64,000 bases of DNA, taken from assembly GCA_002150815.3 (NCBI GenBank), contig NDFF03000228.1:124001-188000 (forward strand), in the 5' to 3' direction. The DNA is from Grammothele lineata (Eukaryota > Basidiomycota > Agaricomycetes > Polyporales > Polyporaceae). Shown in pieces: positions 1-11,453 of this stretch. Under the pieces are notes generated by a model that was given only the letters and a program-made list of their open reading frames with translations, was not told where the DNA came from and made no database searches. The translations under genes were made by a program, and so were the position numbers. Numbering within the stretch: position 1 is the first letter of the stretch; each line of letters opens with the position of its first letter.

Positions 1-51
1 AAATGCAAGTCAGATCAAACATACCAGCCTGAGGTGAATGGCGAGGCTCAC

Positions 52-1651
52 CCGAAACCTGTCGGCTGGGGAGCTAGCGGCTGTTGCTGAGGCATGAGGA
101 ACTGCTGCTGTTGCTGCATCTGCATGAGCTGCTGCTGACGCATCCACTCCTCTTGCTGTTGTTGTTGCAGCTGCTGCGCCTGGAGCGCCTGCTGCTGTTG
201 CATCTGCTGCTGCATCTGCCACTCCTGCTGCTGACGAAGGTATTCGGCCTGCACGGCACGGAAGTATGCGTCAGAGGAGCGCGCTGCCGCCAAGGGGACC
301 AGTCGCCACGCACCTGCATGGCCTCCTGCTGCGCCTGTTGCTGGTACGGGTTGAAGGACGTAAACTGCTGTGGGACAGCAGTAAACTGGGGCTGCATGAA
401 CTGAGGGTTCTGTAGAGACGTATCGACAAGGGGGAAAGGATTCGTGTTTGGTCTGAACCGTGCATTAGAGGCGAAAAATTAAGACGCGAAGAGTTTTAAT
501 ACTCACTGCTGTTGCTGTGCATCGTCAAACAACGCGTTCGCATTCGCGTCCTGAACGGCCTTGTTTCTGCGTGCCTCCTCCTCCTCGCTCAGGCGAATCG
601 CTTGCTGCAAGTCCCGCTCCTCCGCCGTCATTCTTTCTCTCGCCTGCTCCTCCGCAAGAGTGCGCTTGCTCTCCTCGAGCGCCTTCCGCAGGTCGTCGTC
701 TTCGCGATTGCCCCCACGACCGCCACGTCCGGGTACACTGCGCGACCGCCGCTGGGCATTCTCGTCCTCTTCTCCCTCGCCACCCTCGCCGCGGCCACCG
801 ACCATCCGGTCGCGCATCATCGCGCGGTCGCGGCGCTCGTTGCGGAGGCGCGACTCGTCCTGGAGCAGATTCGTGATGTCCTTGGCCTTCTGGCGCACGT
901 TGGCGCCCTGGTCTTTGCCCTCCTCGTCAACGTACTGGAACTCTCGGAGCGTCTTGATGATGTAGATGTTGTCCCGGAAGTAGATGACCACGTTCTCCGA
1001 CCCCGCGTGTAGGAGGTAGTCGAGTACTGTTAACGACTGAAAGGAAATCGGTGGTATCAGCGAGCCTGATCCCATCCATTATGACCACGCCGCGCAGAAC
1101 AAACAGAGCCTAGTCGAGATGGAGGGCCTAGTCACCCGGCAACTTGGGCCTCCAAACACTCATGAGGCCCGTTAACGCAACGGACGCCACATCAAACGCG
1201 AGCCCTCCCTCGGGCGCAAGCCATCATTCTGCCACTCTCCTGGCCTCTCAAGGTAGAATATCGACGCATTGAGACACGAACCTTGAAAACATGCCGCCAG
1301 TTCTTTCCTCTATCGTTCAGCCGTTTGTCCAGCATCTCCATAATCTCCACGAAATGGTCCCTACATCGCAGTGGCACACGGTCGTACGCAGGTGTGGGCG
1401 AGGGCGGGAGCGGGAGTAGGAGCGGGAACGGGAGCGGGGGCGGGTCAGCTCGCGTCCCGGGTGAACTGCGGCGGCAGGCACACGCACTGGTTGTAGCTGA
1501 GCTGCGCGAGCTCGTTCATCTGCGTGCCCGAAGGGCCCCATGGGTCGTTGGACGTTGCCTCGCGGACCTTCGCCTGGACGTCTGAGTAGCCCTTGGTGTA
1601 GTTTTTGGCGGTGCGGATGATCCCCTTGCCGAGGTGCTGCATGGTGGACAT
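52..1651 (-). CDS. Epsin (ENTH-UIM endocytic adaptor), 3' end outside window
   Basis: Epsins bind PtdIns(4,5)P2 at the plasma membrane through ENTH and recruit clathrin, ubiquitinated cargo and EH-domain proteins. Exons read 1488-1651, 1282-1360, 507-1036, 314-452 and 52-248, and all junctions keep frame. A last donor (GTGAGC at 51) runs off the left edge, so the C-terminus is missing. Seen: an ENTH domain at about residues 15-140 (KGYSDVQAKV, SNDPWGPSG, GKNWRHVFKSLTVLDYLL, REFQYVDEEGKDQG). Two ubiquitin-interacting motifs follow near 194 and 224 (DDDLRKALEES, DLQQAIRLSEEEE). An NPF motif lies near residue 260, and then a Gln-rich stretch. This order matches fungal Ent1/Ent2. The start at 1651 was chosen because the ENTH N-terminus begins at once; a second Met three codons in is possible. 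The introns of 127 and 245 nt are long for this window. Confidence 0.93.
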
Positions 1652-2334
1652 GTCCGAGCGACGGAGATCACAGACCTAAGGAGAACCCGTCGGCCTGACC
1701 AGAAGAGATAGAAACCAGAGGAGATCGCGAGCGCGCCGAGAGAGAAACGAGGTCGTGGATTGTGGTTGAGGACGAGAGACAGTGCCTGGCTCACTGGCAG
1801 AGTCACCGGCGCTCACAACTGGGCCCGGTCCGCAGCCCCCTGGCACAGACATCTCAATCAGCGATCTGTGAAATCCCTCGCAGTCAGATCTGTCCCCAGC
1901 TGAGAACTATCTCACAACATGCACGCTTGGGCCTCCCCTGGACATTGAAAGGATATCTGACACAAAGGCCGTGTAATCCCCAATTCACGCGCAACTCAAC
2001 CAGACGAAACGTTCCAGGCCTCGACGGTCACACACGCGATGACCTCCGGTCCAGACGTGTTATTCCAAAGCAGAATCCCGGCGATTGGTCATGAATTCGT
2101 AAACGTATGACAATGAATGGACAGGTATGCAGACTAGGGGTAACTTCGGTAATGCCAACCGGGGTTCAGAGGACGTAGTGCATCGTCGGACGCAGACGAT
2201 AGAGGAGCGACGAGAGAGGGTGCAGATAACACAGAAAGCGACCAATATAAAGTGTATACGATGTAGTAGACCTTTTCGTGTTAGCGGGAAGGGAGAAGGG
2301 GGATATCGGGGTGCGGATGTAGTGGGCAATACGC
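1652..2334. other. Intergenic, epsin 5' side / beta-tubulin 3' side
   Basis: About 680 bases without a supported gene. They should hold the epsin promoter and the beta-tubulin 3' UTR. I see no clear TATA box or RNA gene. Confidence 0.6.
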
Positions 2335-3959
2335 CTACTCCTCGTCGGCGGGGACCTCCTCCTCGTACTCGCCCTCCTCCTCGACGCTGTTAGCGAAAGT
2401 TTGGTTAGACCGACGCGTAAACGGTACGATGAGACAACATACGTCGCATCCTGGTACTGCTGGTATTCCGCGACGAGATCCTGCATGTTGGACTCCGCCT
2501 CGGTGAACTCCATCTCGTCCATACCCTCCTGGGTGTACCAATGCAAGAACGCCTTGCGCTTGAACATGGCGGTGAACTGGTCGCTGACACGCTTGAAGAG
2601 CTCCTGAATCGCGGTGGAGTTACCGAGGAAGGTGACCGCCATCTTGAGACCGCGCGGCGCGATGTCACACTGCGCAGTGAGGACGTTGTTGGGGATCCAC
2701 TCGACGAAGTACGCCGAGTTCTTGTTCTGAACGTTCTGCATCTGCTCCTCGACCTCCTTCATGGAGACCTTGCCGCGGAAAACAGCCGCAACGGTGAGGT
2801 AACGACCGTGCCTGGGGTCGGACGCCGCCATCATGTTCTTCGCGTCGAACATCTGCTGCGTAAGCTCGGGGACGGTGACGGCGCGGTACTGCTGGCTTCC
2901 ACGCGCGGTGAGGGGCGCGAAACCAGTCATGAAGAAGTGGAGACGGGGGAAGGGGACTACACAATAAAGGCATGAGCATATGCATAACAGTTCACGATAA
3001 GCAGACTTACCCATGTTGACAGCCAACTTCCTGAGATCGGAGTTGAGCTGACCAGGGAAACGCAAGCAAGTCGTGATACCCGACATGACGATGGACACGA
3101 GGTGGTTAAGATCACCGTACGTGGGCGTGGTGAGCTTGAGAGTGCGGAAGCAAATGTCGTAAAGCGCCTCGTTGTCAATGCAGAATGTCTGGTCGGAGTT
3201 CTCGACCAGCTGGTGAACCGAAAGCGTCGCGTTGTAAGGCTCGACGACAGTGTCGGAGACCTTCGGTGAGGGGACAACGGAGAAAGTGGCCATCATACGG
3301 TCGGGGTATTCTTCCCGAATCTTCGAGATGAGGAGGGTACCCATGCCAGCACCGGTACCACCACCCAGCGAGTGGGTGATCTGGAAGCCTGCATGTCGTG
3401 GATCAACAGATGTCACGCGTGTGACCCGTGACCATCACACAGAACACGCACCCTGCAGGCAGTCGGTGCCCTCAGCCTCCTTGCGAACGACATCGAGGAC
3501 AGAGTCAACGAGCTCAGCACCCTCGGTGTAGTGACCCTTCGCCCAGTTGTTACCAGCTCCGCTCTGACCGAAGACGAAGTTGTCGGGGCGGAAGAGGTTG
3601 CCGAGAGGACCCGAGCGGACGGAGTCCATGGTTCCAGGCTCGAGATCGACAAGGACGGCACGGGGGACATACTTGTTCGCGCCGACCTCGTTGTAGTACA
3701 CGTTGATCCGCTCGAGCTGAAGGTCGTTGTTGCCCTTGTACAGACCATCCGACTCAATGCCGTGCTCGTCAGAGACGACCTCCCAGAACTTGGCACCTTT
3801 GACGCGTGTCAGCGATTGGAGTTGGTTATCGCCGGCAATCGCAAGGACATACCGATCTGGTTACCGCACTATGTGGAGGAGGGCAATTAGACCTAGTACA
3901 TGAGTGGGAAGACGCGTCGAGCTCACCTGGCCGGTCTGAAGGTGGACGATTTCACGCAT
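2335..3959 (-). CDS. TUB2: Beta-tubulin
   Basis: Beta subunit of the alpha/beta tubulin dimer that builds microtubules. Six exons read 3927-3959, 3853-3868, 3452-3796, 3011-3388, 2443-2956 and 2335-2386. They give 445 aa, the usual family length. Seen: MREI at the N-terminus, CGNQIG split over a 16-nt exon, the GTP-binding loop GGGTGAGMG (about 140-148), and an acidic tail [16 protein letters not shown]. The MREI start is needed for tubulin autoregulation in animals and is the universal beta-tubulin start. Y50, F167 and F200 are conserved, but residue 198, normally Glu, is Gln (codon CAG). That position is central to benzimidazole binding. The gene is divergent from the 5-oxoprolinase-like gene. 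Confidence 0.98.
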
Positions 3960-4961
3960 TCTGTCAGACCAACGTCAGCGCGACTGATCAAGAAAACTTT
4001 GAGACCACCGCGTCAACACCCCGGGAGGCAGTTTCGACGCGTCGACGCGGCTCATAACGGTGGATCTAAGCAAAATACACGTACATGAGGGATTAGAACT
4101 GAGCGTAGGGGAGGAATGGGTCGTTAGAAGGGTGGAGGGTGCCGGGGAGGGACAAAGTCGAAGCGACAACGGCGTTGAGGTCTAGGGCTTCTATATTCGG
4201 GCGGAGCTCGAATCGCTAAACCCAACGTGGCTTCCGCCACCCCATCGCTTGTAACATGCCCCTGCTTCCGTCTTCCCTTCTCGCTCCAGTCTTCATCTCG
4301 GCGGCCCCTGTCTGACATTCATGATACGCTTTATTTACTGCGCAGAGTGTTACATATAAGCAGCTGCTAAAGACACAAGACGCGAAGCCCCTACGAGCCT
4401 TGGTTGATTGCTATCCGAGCAAGCGCCCATAGTCAATATCGCACGATTTCCGCGTGGACAACGGATGCTTTTTGACGAAGGCTCGACAAAGGCCATCTTT
4501 GCACCTTCGATATTCCCTGCCCTCTGTCGCGTTCCCGTCGCGCGCCAGCTTCGTGGAACGCTCTGCTGCAATTTGGTTCTCGCCTTGTGAAATGGCAACG
4601 ACCTTGCGCGTCACGGTACGAAAGGAGTGATCATCTAGTTCGCGGTCCCACCGTTCCCCATTACCCGCTTCGTTATTCCGTTTCATCTACCACTATACAC
4701 GCTATCACGCCCTCGGCGAGGAAACACAGTGTAGTAATCACTGCTCCGAGAGGTATAAGGCCTATCGACCCCCGCAACATCATATTTGCAGAAGATGACG
4801 GACGCTGTTATCGTGAATACGGACGCGCGCGCCGGATATCGACGATGTCTGAGAGCGTCTGAGCCTGAGATGAGTCGCATCGGCGGCCCGCAGGAGCGAT
4901 GTCCCGTTGAGCTCCAACGACGACTACCGTACCTTTGGCCGAGCTAAGGGTGACGACGACG
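3960..4961. other. Divergent promoter region, beta-tubulin / 5-oxoprolinase-like
   Basis: About 1 kb between two divergent starts. Short open frames exist but show no domain or splice structure. I see no clear TATA box. It presumably carries both promoters and 5' UTRs. Confidence 0.55.
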
Positions 4962-7727
4962 ATGGCTGCGAAGACAGTGCCCGACCGGTCCATCAGGATC
5001 TGCGCCGACCGCGGAGGCACGTTCTGCGATGTGCATGCGTCCTATCCCGATCCGGAGGATCCGAGCGAGCGCAAAGAGATCGTGGTCAAACTCCGTGAGT
5101 GCCCTCCATCTCGCGCCGCGACGTTCTCCTCATTCGAAGATTCGCAGTGTCTCAGGACCCAGGCAACTACCAAGATGCACCCACTGAAGGTATCCGGCGG
5201 GTGCTGGAGATCGTAACTGGCGAGCAGATCCCCAGAGGCCAGATCCTCAACACAGATAAGATCGGTGAGTACTCATCTACGCGCGAGGGAAGTAACAGAC
5301 CTGAAGGAGAGCGTAGACTACATCCGGCTGTCAACAACGGTCGCGACCAATGCTCTGCTGGAACGCAAGGGCCACAAACATGCTCTCGTTATCACGCGCG
5401 GCTTCAAGGACCTTCTACTCATCGGGAACCAGTCTCGTCCAAAGATCTTCGACCTGAATATCCGTCGGCCGTCTCCGCTCTACAGCACCGTCCTAGAGGT
5501 CGACGAGCGCGTCACCTTGGTGGGCTACACTTCCGATCCAAAAGCCGAGGAGCATGCCGTCCAGTTCGACGAGCAAGGGAAGATCAAGCGGGGATACCGT
5601 GGCAAAGGCTGGGACCGGAAGGGCGATGCCGAGGGTCCGGGAGAGATTGTGCAGGGTTTGTCAGGGGAGGCGGTCAGGATTATGCAAAGACCTGGTATGT
5701 CTGAGCTGCCCATTCGCTCAGCACATGCGCGCTCATCCCAAATACTGTGCAGACATGGTCAAAGTGCGCGAGGACCTGAAGCGTCTATACGATGATGGCT
5801 ACCGCTCCATCGCGATCGTCTTCTGCCACTCGTACACCTACCCTGAGCATGAGCTCCAGGTCGCTGCCCTCGCGCGTACCATCGGTTTCGCGCACGTCTC
5901 CGCATCCTCGCAGCTCCTCCCAATGATCAAGATGGTCCCGCGCGGCGTGTCCTCCACCGCGGATGCCTACCTCACACCCATCCTCCGCGAGTACCTGGAC
6001 GGCTTCTTCTCCGGATTCGACGCGAAGCTCAAGGATGGCAAGGTCCGCAGTCCACGCGTCGAGTTTATGGGCAGCGACGGTGGCTTGCTGGATCTGAACA
6101 ACTTCTCCGGTCTCAAGAGTATCCTGAGTGGTCCTGCGGGAGGCGTTGTGGGTTATGCGTTGACGAGCTGGGACGATGAGAAGAAGATACCTATCATTGG
6201 GTACGCATATATCCACCTCAAACTTTCCCTGACGTTCATTTGACCTTTCCAGTATCGACGTCGGCGGCACATCAACGGACGTGTCGCGGTTTTCGGGACG
6301 CTACGAAGTCGTCTACGAAACAACGACAGCAGGCGTGACTATCCAGTCGCCTCAGCTGGATATCAATACTGTTGCTGCCGGTGGTGGCTCTTGCCTCACC
6401 TTCCGGAATGGTCTTTTCATGGCTGGCCCACATAGTGCAGGTGCTGAGCCTGGTCCGGCGTGCTACAGGTATGAGATTTCATCGTCGTAGTATGCTCACG
6501 ACACTGATACCATATGGCTGATTGTAGGAAAGGCGGACCATTGGCCGTCACGGATGCAAACCTTGTTCTTGGCCGCCTAGTTCCGGACTACTTCCCCAAG
6601 ATCTTTGGGAAGTCCGAGAAGGAGCCGCTCGACATTGAAGCGTCCCGTTCCGCCTTCGAGTCGCTCGCGAAGGAGATCAATGCGAGTGTCAGCGAAGAGA
6701 AGAAGATGGGCATGGATGAGATCGTCTACGGGTACGTTGCTTGATGAAATGCGACGAGCCAATGCTCATTCTCCCCCTTGAAGGTTCATCAAGGTTGCAA
6801 ATGAAACTATGGCGAGGCCTATTCGCGCCCTGACAGAAGCCCGCGGATACGCAACGTCGAAGCATATGTAAGTTATAGCCCCTCACCACATGATGCGACG
6901 TGTCCCGCTCATCCCTGTGACAGCCTTGCCAGCTTTGGTGGAGCCGGTGGCCAGCACGCATGCGAGATCGCGCAACTGCTTGGTATCAAGACGATTCTTA
7001 TCCACCACTACAGCTCGATCCTCTCCGCCTACGGCCTTGCCCTCGCTGATCGGTACGCCTCTTCCCCCTGCTCTTGTTTCCTCCCCAAATCCGTAGCTGA
7101 TTAGACCGCCTCATCAGTGCATACGAACTACAAGAGCCCTCTTCGACATTCTACACGCCCGAGAACGTCCCGACGCTCAAAGCAAGGCTCGACAAACTCG
7201 AGTCCGCCGTGCGCGAAGAGCTCGGCCGACAAGGATTCGAGGGCGCGCGCGTGCGCACCGAGCGCATGCTCAACATGCGTTTCGAGGGCACCGACACCGC
7301 GCTCATGGTCCTCCCCTCCCCGAGCGACGGGGACGCGAACGAGCAGGAGGACTTCGGGGCGGCGTTCAGGCGCGTGTACAAGGCTGAGTTCGGGTTCCTG
7401 CTCGAGGGCAAGCCCGTGATCGTCGACGACGTCAAAGTGCGTGGCATCGGGAAGACGTTCGACACGCTTGGGGAGTCGGTGTACGCGGAGGTGGCGCGGA
7501 TCGAGAAGAGGGACGTCGACCCCGCGCGCGCGGACTCGACGTACAGCGTGTACTTCGACGGGCCTGGGAGGGTAGAGAATACTCCTGTGTTCTTGTTGAC
7601 GAGCTTGGGCGTGGGGGACACCGTCAAGGGCCCGGCGATGATCATTGACAACACACAGACGATCGTGCTGATACCGGGCGCGACGGCGGTGTTGACGAGC
7701 AAGCAGCTGTACATCACGTTGGCGTGA
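4962..7727 (+). CDS. 5-oxoprolinase-like protein, HyuA half only
   Basis: Full-length 5-oxoprolinase hydrolyses 5-oxo-L-proline to glutamate using ATP in the gamma-glutamyl cycle, and has HyuA and HyuB halves of about 1280 aa in total. Nine exons read 4962-5094, 5148-5264, 5299-5694, 5753-6200, 6253-6468, 6528-6731, 6784-6867, 6924-7052 and 7118-7727, giving 778 aa. HyuA motifs are seen in order: [23 protein letters not shown], a [10 protein letters not shown] segment, [30 protein letters not shown] and [10 protein letters not shown]. The frame stops at [10 protein letters not shown], where fused enzymes continue into HyuB. No HyuB remnant follows in the next 300 nt. The second intron (5265-5298) would be only 34 nt. 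The protein may act with a separate HyuB, have another ATP-dependent amidohydrolase role, or be a truncated paralogue. Confidence 0.9.
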
Positions 7728-7928
7728 GGCGTATCTGGAAAGGTTGGACAGACAAGCATGGATACTAGAGAGATGTGTAGCAAATATCATTGTGCAACTT
7801 ATGGCAAAGGTGGATACGGCGCAATGTAACGCACGCTGCCACACTACTGGCAGGCTGCGTTCGAGAGTACAGGCGGCGCCGGGGGCGCAGGTTTGTCCCA
7901 AGTTTATGTAAATCTTTCAACACTCAAC

Positions 7929-7951
7929 GAGCGTCTCAAGACAAGACGTCT
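7929..7951 (+). promoter_or_regulatory. Inverted-repeat element upstream of family copy A
   Basis: Half-sites GAGCGTCT and AGACGTCT are separated by 7 nt, with one mismatch in the palindrome. They lie about 110 nt before the ATG of copy A. Similar elements lie upstream of copies B and C. It could be a protein binding site or a stem-loop in the 5' UTR. Confidence 0.5.
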
Positions 7952-8060
7952 CTTGACCAACGACCACGTCCACAAATTATTACGCTAGCCATTACGGCTG
8001 GTTGTGCGTATCCATCTCGTCTTCGGCGCATTATATCTGACCTAAAACGCCGCCCAGGTC

Positions 8061-8639
8061 ATGTTCAAAATCGCTGGCTGGGTCATCCCCTCCGAGGCCG
8101 GGGAGGCGTGGATGAGGAAGCACCCCGGCTCGGCAAGGCTCCTTTGGGCGTCCTCGTTTACTGCCGCCTATGCGATTTCGTCGTAAAGCTCCTCGGAAGA
8201 GAGCAGGGCGAAGGCCGCATTATGCTGGCGGACTGGCCAAAGGCGCCCCCCCGCCGCTTCCCGCCCGGCGTGTTGCCCGGGCCCCTTCCCCTTGAAGGTC
8301 AGGTTGCACTGACCACGCGCTCTCGACGCCGGACGGTGACAGGTCTCCCCGGACTCGGAGGGAGAGAACATCATACTGTTCGCACAGGCCAGCTCGGACC
8401 TCCCGCACGAGACGTGGGACAACTTCGAGCCGATCCCGATGTACGACAAGGCGCGCAGGATCGAGGAGTTCTTGCGCAAGGACGGGCTCGAGGGCCCGCT
8501 CGAGTGGGTCACCGTGCCCGACCCGCATGAGGACGAGTTCCCGTTCTGGAGGCGTTGGCCTGGACAGCGGCCGTACTCCCCGTCACGCCCGTCGTCTCCG
8601 TCGTCGGATGAGGGGCCGGGCTGCTCAGACGATGTATAG
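8061..8639 (+). pseudogene. Copy A of a three-member unrecognised family, probably broken
   Basis: It is homologous to the genes at 14351-14946 and 16010-16583: KIAGWVI at the start, DFVVK.LGR...GEGRI and then DWPK in the first exon, and SPD....ILFAQA, NFEPIPMYDKAR, EEFLRKDGL and GPLEWVTVPDP in the second. Two lesions are seen. The frame slips by one base near 8170, so the start frame hits TAA just as DFVVK begins in another frame. The donor used by the sister genes (AAG|GTGCGT) reads AAG|GCGCCC at 8243. The acceptor before 8343 is intact, and the second exon (8343-8639) is fully open. An alternative donor at 8270 would restore splicing but not the frameshift. A sequencing error is possible. 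The function of the family is unknown to me. Confidence 0.6.
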
Positions 8640-9072
8640 GTATCTACCATCCTTGACCTCACTCAACACTAGCCGCAAATATTAAGCTACGATATTGTAC
8701 CACAATGTACTCGATAGTTCGAAAGCCAAAGGAACCTATAGCTAAGCTTATTCCTATTGCCTGTGTGGCTAATCCCGTCGTATCGCTGCTAGTGGAGCTG
8801 GTGAAACTGGAGGCCTGTGACATCCAGTAAATCGCTTCTGTGATTTTCGGACAGAGACAGAGAATCGTTAGGAGTGCTTTGACAGATAGCCTGAGACTTT
8901 GGTCGAAACACCAAGTGGGATGTAGGTACCCACCACCAAAGCAGACCGGCGAACACGAGCATCGTTTTTGCAAAGAAAGCATTGACAAAGCAGACACGAC
9001 GACGGCGGATCTACAGACGATTGCACTGCACAGCGGTTCGCACATAACCCCGGCAAGGCAAGAACCCCCCAT
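8640..9072. other. Intergenic, convergent 3' ends
   Basis: About 430 bases between the convergent copy A and the FCP1-like gene. I see no gene, RNA or repeat. Confidence 0.6.
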
Positions 9073-11106
9073 CTAATTCTCCAGCCCATGCTCCACCGGT
9101 ATCCCCAGCTCCCGCAACGCTTCCCGGCCCCGTGCGGTCCAATACGCAAACACCTCCGCGTCCTCGAACCACATCTTCGACGCCCCCGCCTCCTCTATCT
9201 CTAGCTCTTCTACCGCCACTGCGGGGGCAGCCGCGTCCTCGTCGTTACCCGCCCCGTCCATCCCCTCCCCCGCGCCCTCCCCCGCGCTGGGCCCCCTCCT
9301 CCGCTGCCGCTTCCGTCTCCGAGGGGACGCGCCGTCGGCCTCGTCCACGGAAAGGTCGCTCCCGTCCGCCTCCGCGCCCGCATCTCCCTCCTGCGTCTCC
9401 CCCACCTCCGCTCCCAACGCCGCATCTGCAGCGCCCTCCTCCTCAGCGTCCCCCACCGCGCCCACCGCACCCACCGCACCCACAACACCCGAACCACCCT
9501 GACCGCCCCTCACACCCTTCCCGCCCCTCACGCCCCTCCCGCCCCTCCCGCCCCACAACCCCCCAGAGCGGATCCACGCAGCGACGTTCGCCTGGCATCG
9601 CACCTCGCTCAGCACGCCGACGACCGCGAGCAGCGTCTTGTCGTACGCGCCCTCTGTGTCGGTGGCGGGCTTCCCACCTGCGCCCGCGCCCGAGCCGAGC
9701 GCCTCGAGGCGCGCGGCGCGTTTTTGGAGCTTCTTGGTGAGGCGTTTGCGTTTTTTGGACTCGGGAGAGGGGCTGTCCCGGACTGGGGGTAGTTCGGGGG
9801 AGGAATCTGCTCCGTGTGTTGACGAGGGGTCGGGCGCCCCTGGGGGAGCAGAGGTAGCAGCAGCGGCAGCAGCAGAGGCAGCGGCCTTCTCAGCCGCGAT
9901 GGCATCCAGCTGTTCTCGCGCCTCGAGCGCGGCGGCCCAGTCGAGCTCCTTCTGCAGGCTCTCGACGTCCCGCGCGCGCAGCTCGCCCGTGTATTCTCCG
10001 ATGCAGACGTGGTTGTACGGCTGGAGCTCTGCCTTGCGTGGGGAGTCGTCCAGGAGGAGGGTCGTCAACGCTGAGTGCGCCTGTGCCTGTGACGGGGAGA
10101 CGGCCGGATCGGGAGCGGGAGCGGGAGGGTCGTCACTGGGGCGGATGGGGCTGGAGGGAGATTGTGTGGGGGTGGAGTGTTGGGTGCTCGCGATGGAGGG
10201 GGGGGAGGAAATGGGTTCGGCGGCGGCGGCGGGGGAGAGGAAAGCCCAGGGCTTGGCGAGGTCCTTGGTCGTCTGCACCTTGCGGACTGTATGCGGCGTC
10301 AGCACGACCGCGGCCATCGAAGAAAAGTAGAAAACGCACAGTAACTGTCGTTAGACAACCCTAACGTGTCCCGCGCCCACACAGCGACCATCTTCTCCCT
10401 GTCCGCCCCAAAGCACTTATCCACCATGTCGCCCACGCTGTGCGGCTGCGCGGACGACCAGACCATGACGTCCAGCCACGCCCTCGTCTGCGGTGCGAAC
10501 AAATACGCGCGGAACGCGCCCATGTACGGGCGCGGGTGGACGGCGCGCAGGCGGGGGAGGACGTTCCCGCGCTCGTCGCGCTCGTGGTAGCCGCGCTGGG
10601 TCTTGGCGCGGGGGACGTGCGGGGAGCGGTGGAGGAGGGTGCCGTTGAGGTCGAGCACGAGCAGCTTGCGGGAGTGAGCGGGGTCGTCGGTGCGCGCTGG
10701 AGGTTGCTCGGCGAGCGCGAGGTAACTGGGAGATGGGGCTTGCGGGGGTGGAGGCGAAGGCGGAGGCGGAGGGGTCCGCGACCGTTCGGGCATGGCCCGC
10801 GGCACATATGGTGGGGGGCGGAGTGAAGGAGGGAAAGGAGGGAAAGGAGGGCGTGCGGAGCTGCTGCTATAGGACTGGAATGGCTTGTGGGGGAGGTCTG
10901 GGGGATTTACGGGCTGATCGAAATCTGCCACGCGGGATGGGTTGTGGGTGAGGGCGCTGGCGAAAGGCGGACGAACCGTTGTAAGACGTTTGGGAGGACG
11001 AGGGCGGCACGTCGAACGCCTCACCCTCGCTGTGTGCACCGAGGTCGGATGAAGAGGGCATGGCGCTGAGTGTCCCTCGTTTGCGGTGGCGGCGGGAGCC
11101 TGCCAT
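9073..11106 (-). CDS. FCP1/NIF-type HAD phosphatase-like protein
   Basis: The family (FCP1 homology domain) dephosphorylates Ser/Thr in proteins such as the RNA polymerase II tail. Exons read 10977-11106, 10340-10924 and 9073-10286, giving 642 aa. Seen: a Pro/Ser-rich N-terminus, then LLVLDLNGTLL near residue 135 (HAD motif I). PYMGAFRAYLF and VMVWSSAQPHSV (motif II region) follow, and then LLLDDSPRKA near 317 (the DD motif). The second half of the protein is low complexity, with Ala-, Gly- and Glu-rich runs and a basic patch. Motif I reads DxNGT instead of DxDGT: the nucleophile Asp is kept but the usual acid/base Asp is Asn. It could be a weak or inactive phosphatase, or an NIF-like subfamily that tolerates Asn. 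A second Met lies at 11061. The gene is divergent from the PfkB gene. Confidence 0.85.
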
Positions 11107-11453
11107 GCTGGTGAAGCGGCGCCGTGCGAGGCTGAGAATATAAGGGACGAGCGTAGCGGACAGTTTGGAGTCTATGGCGATCGCAGACGGAGCAGGTTCA
11201 ACGAGCCTCGGTCGGCTACCGCAGCATCAGCAACGTCTAACGCGTACGCTTCGGAGAGGAGGCCAGGTTGGGCGCCTGACACGGAGGAAAAGATGCGTGA
11301 CCCCAGAAACGCGTCCCGGTCACAGAGACCTCACACCCGGTCACAGAGAGCGCGCCACCGTCATCGCGCTCGGCTCCCCGCGCGCAGTCGTTCCTCCACC
11401 GTGCTCGACGTCGGACGGGGGTCGCGCGACGTCGACGCACCTCTTCGCCCACC
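11107..11453. other. Divergent promoter region, FCP1-like / PfkB
   Basis: About 350 bases between two divergent starts. I see no additional gene. It likely carries a shared promoter. Confidence 0.6.

Noticed and set aside
8659..9072. 137-codon minus-strand frame downstream of copy A
   Set aside because: Cys/Ser-rich and without ATG context or motif. It lies in the gap between convergent genes.
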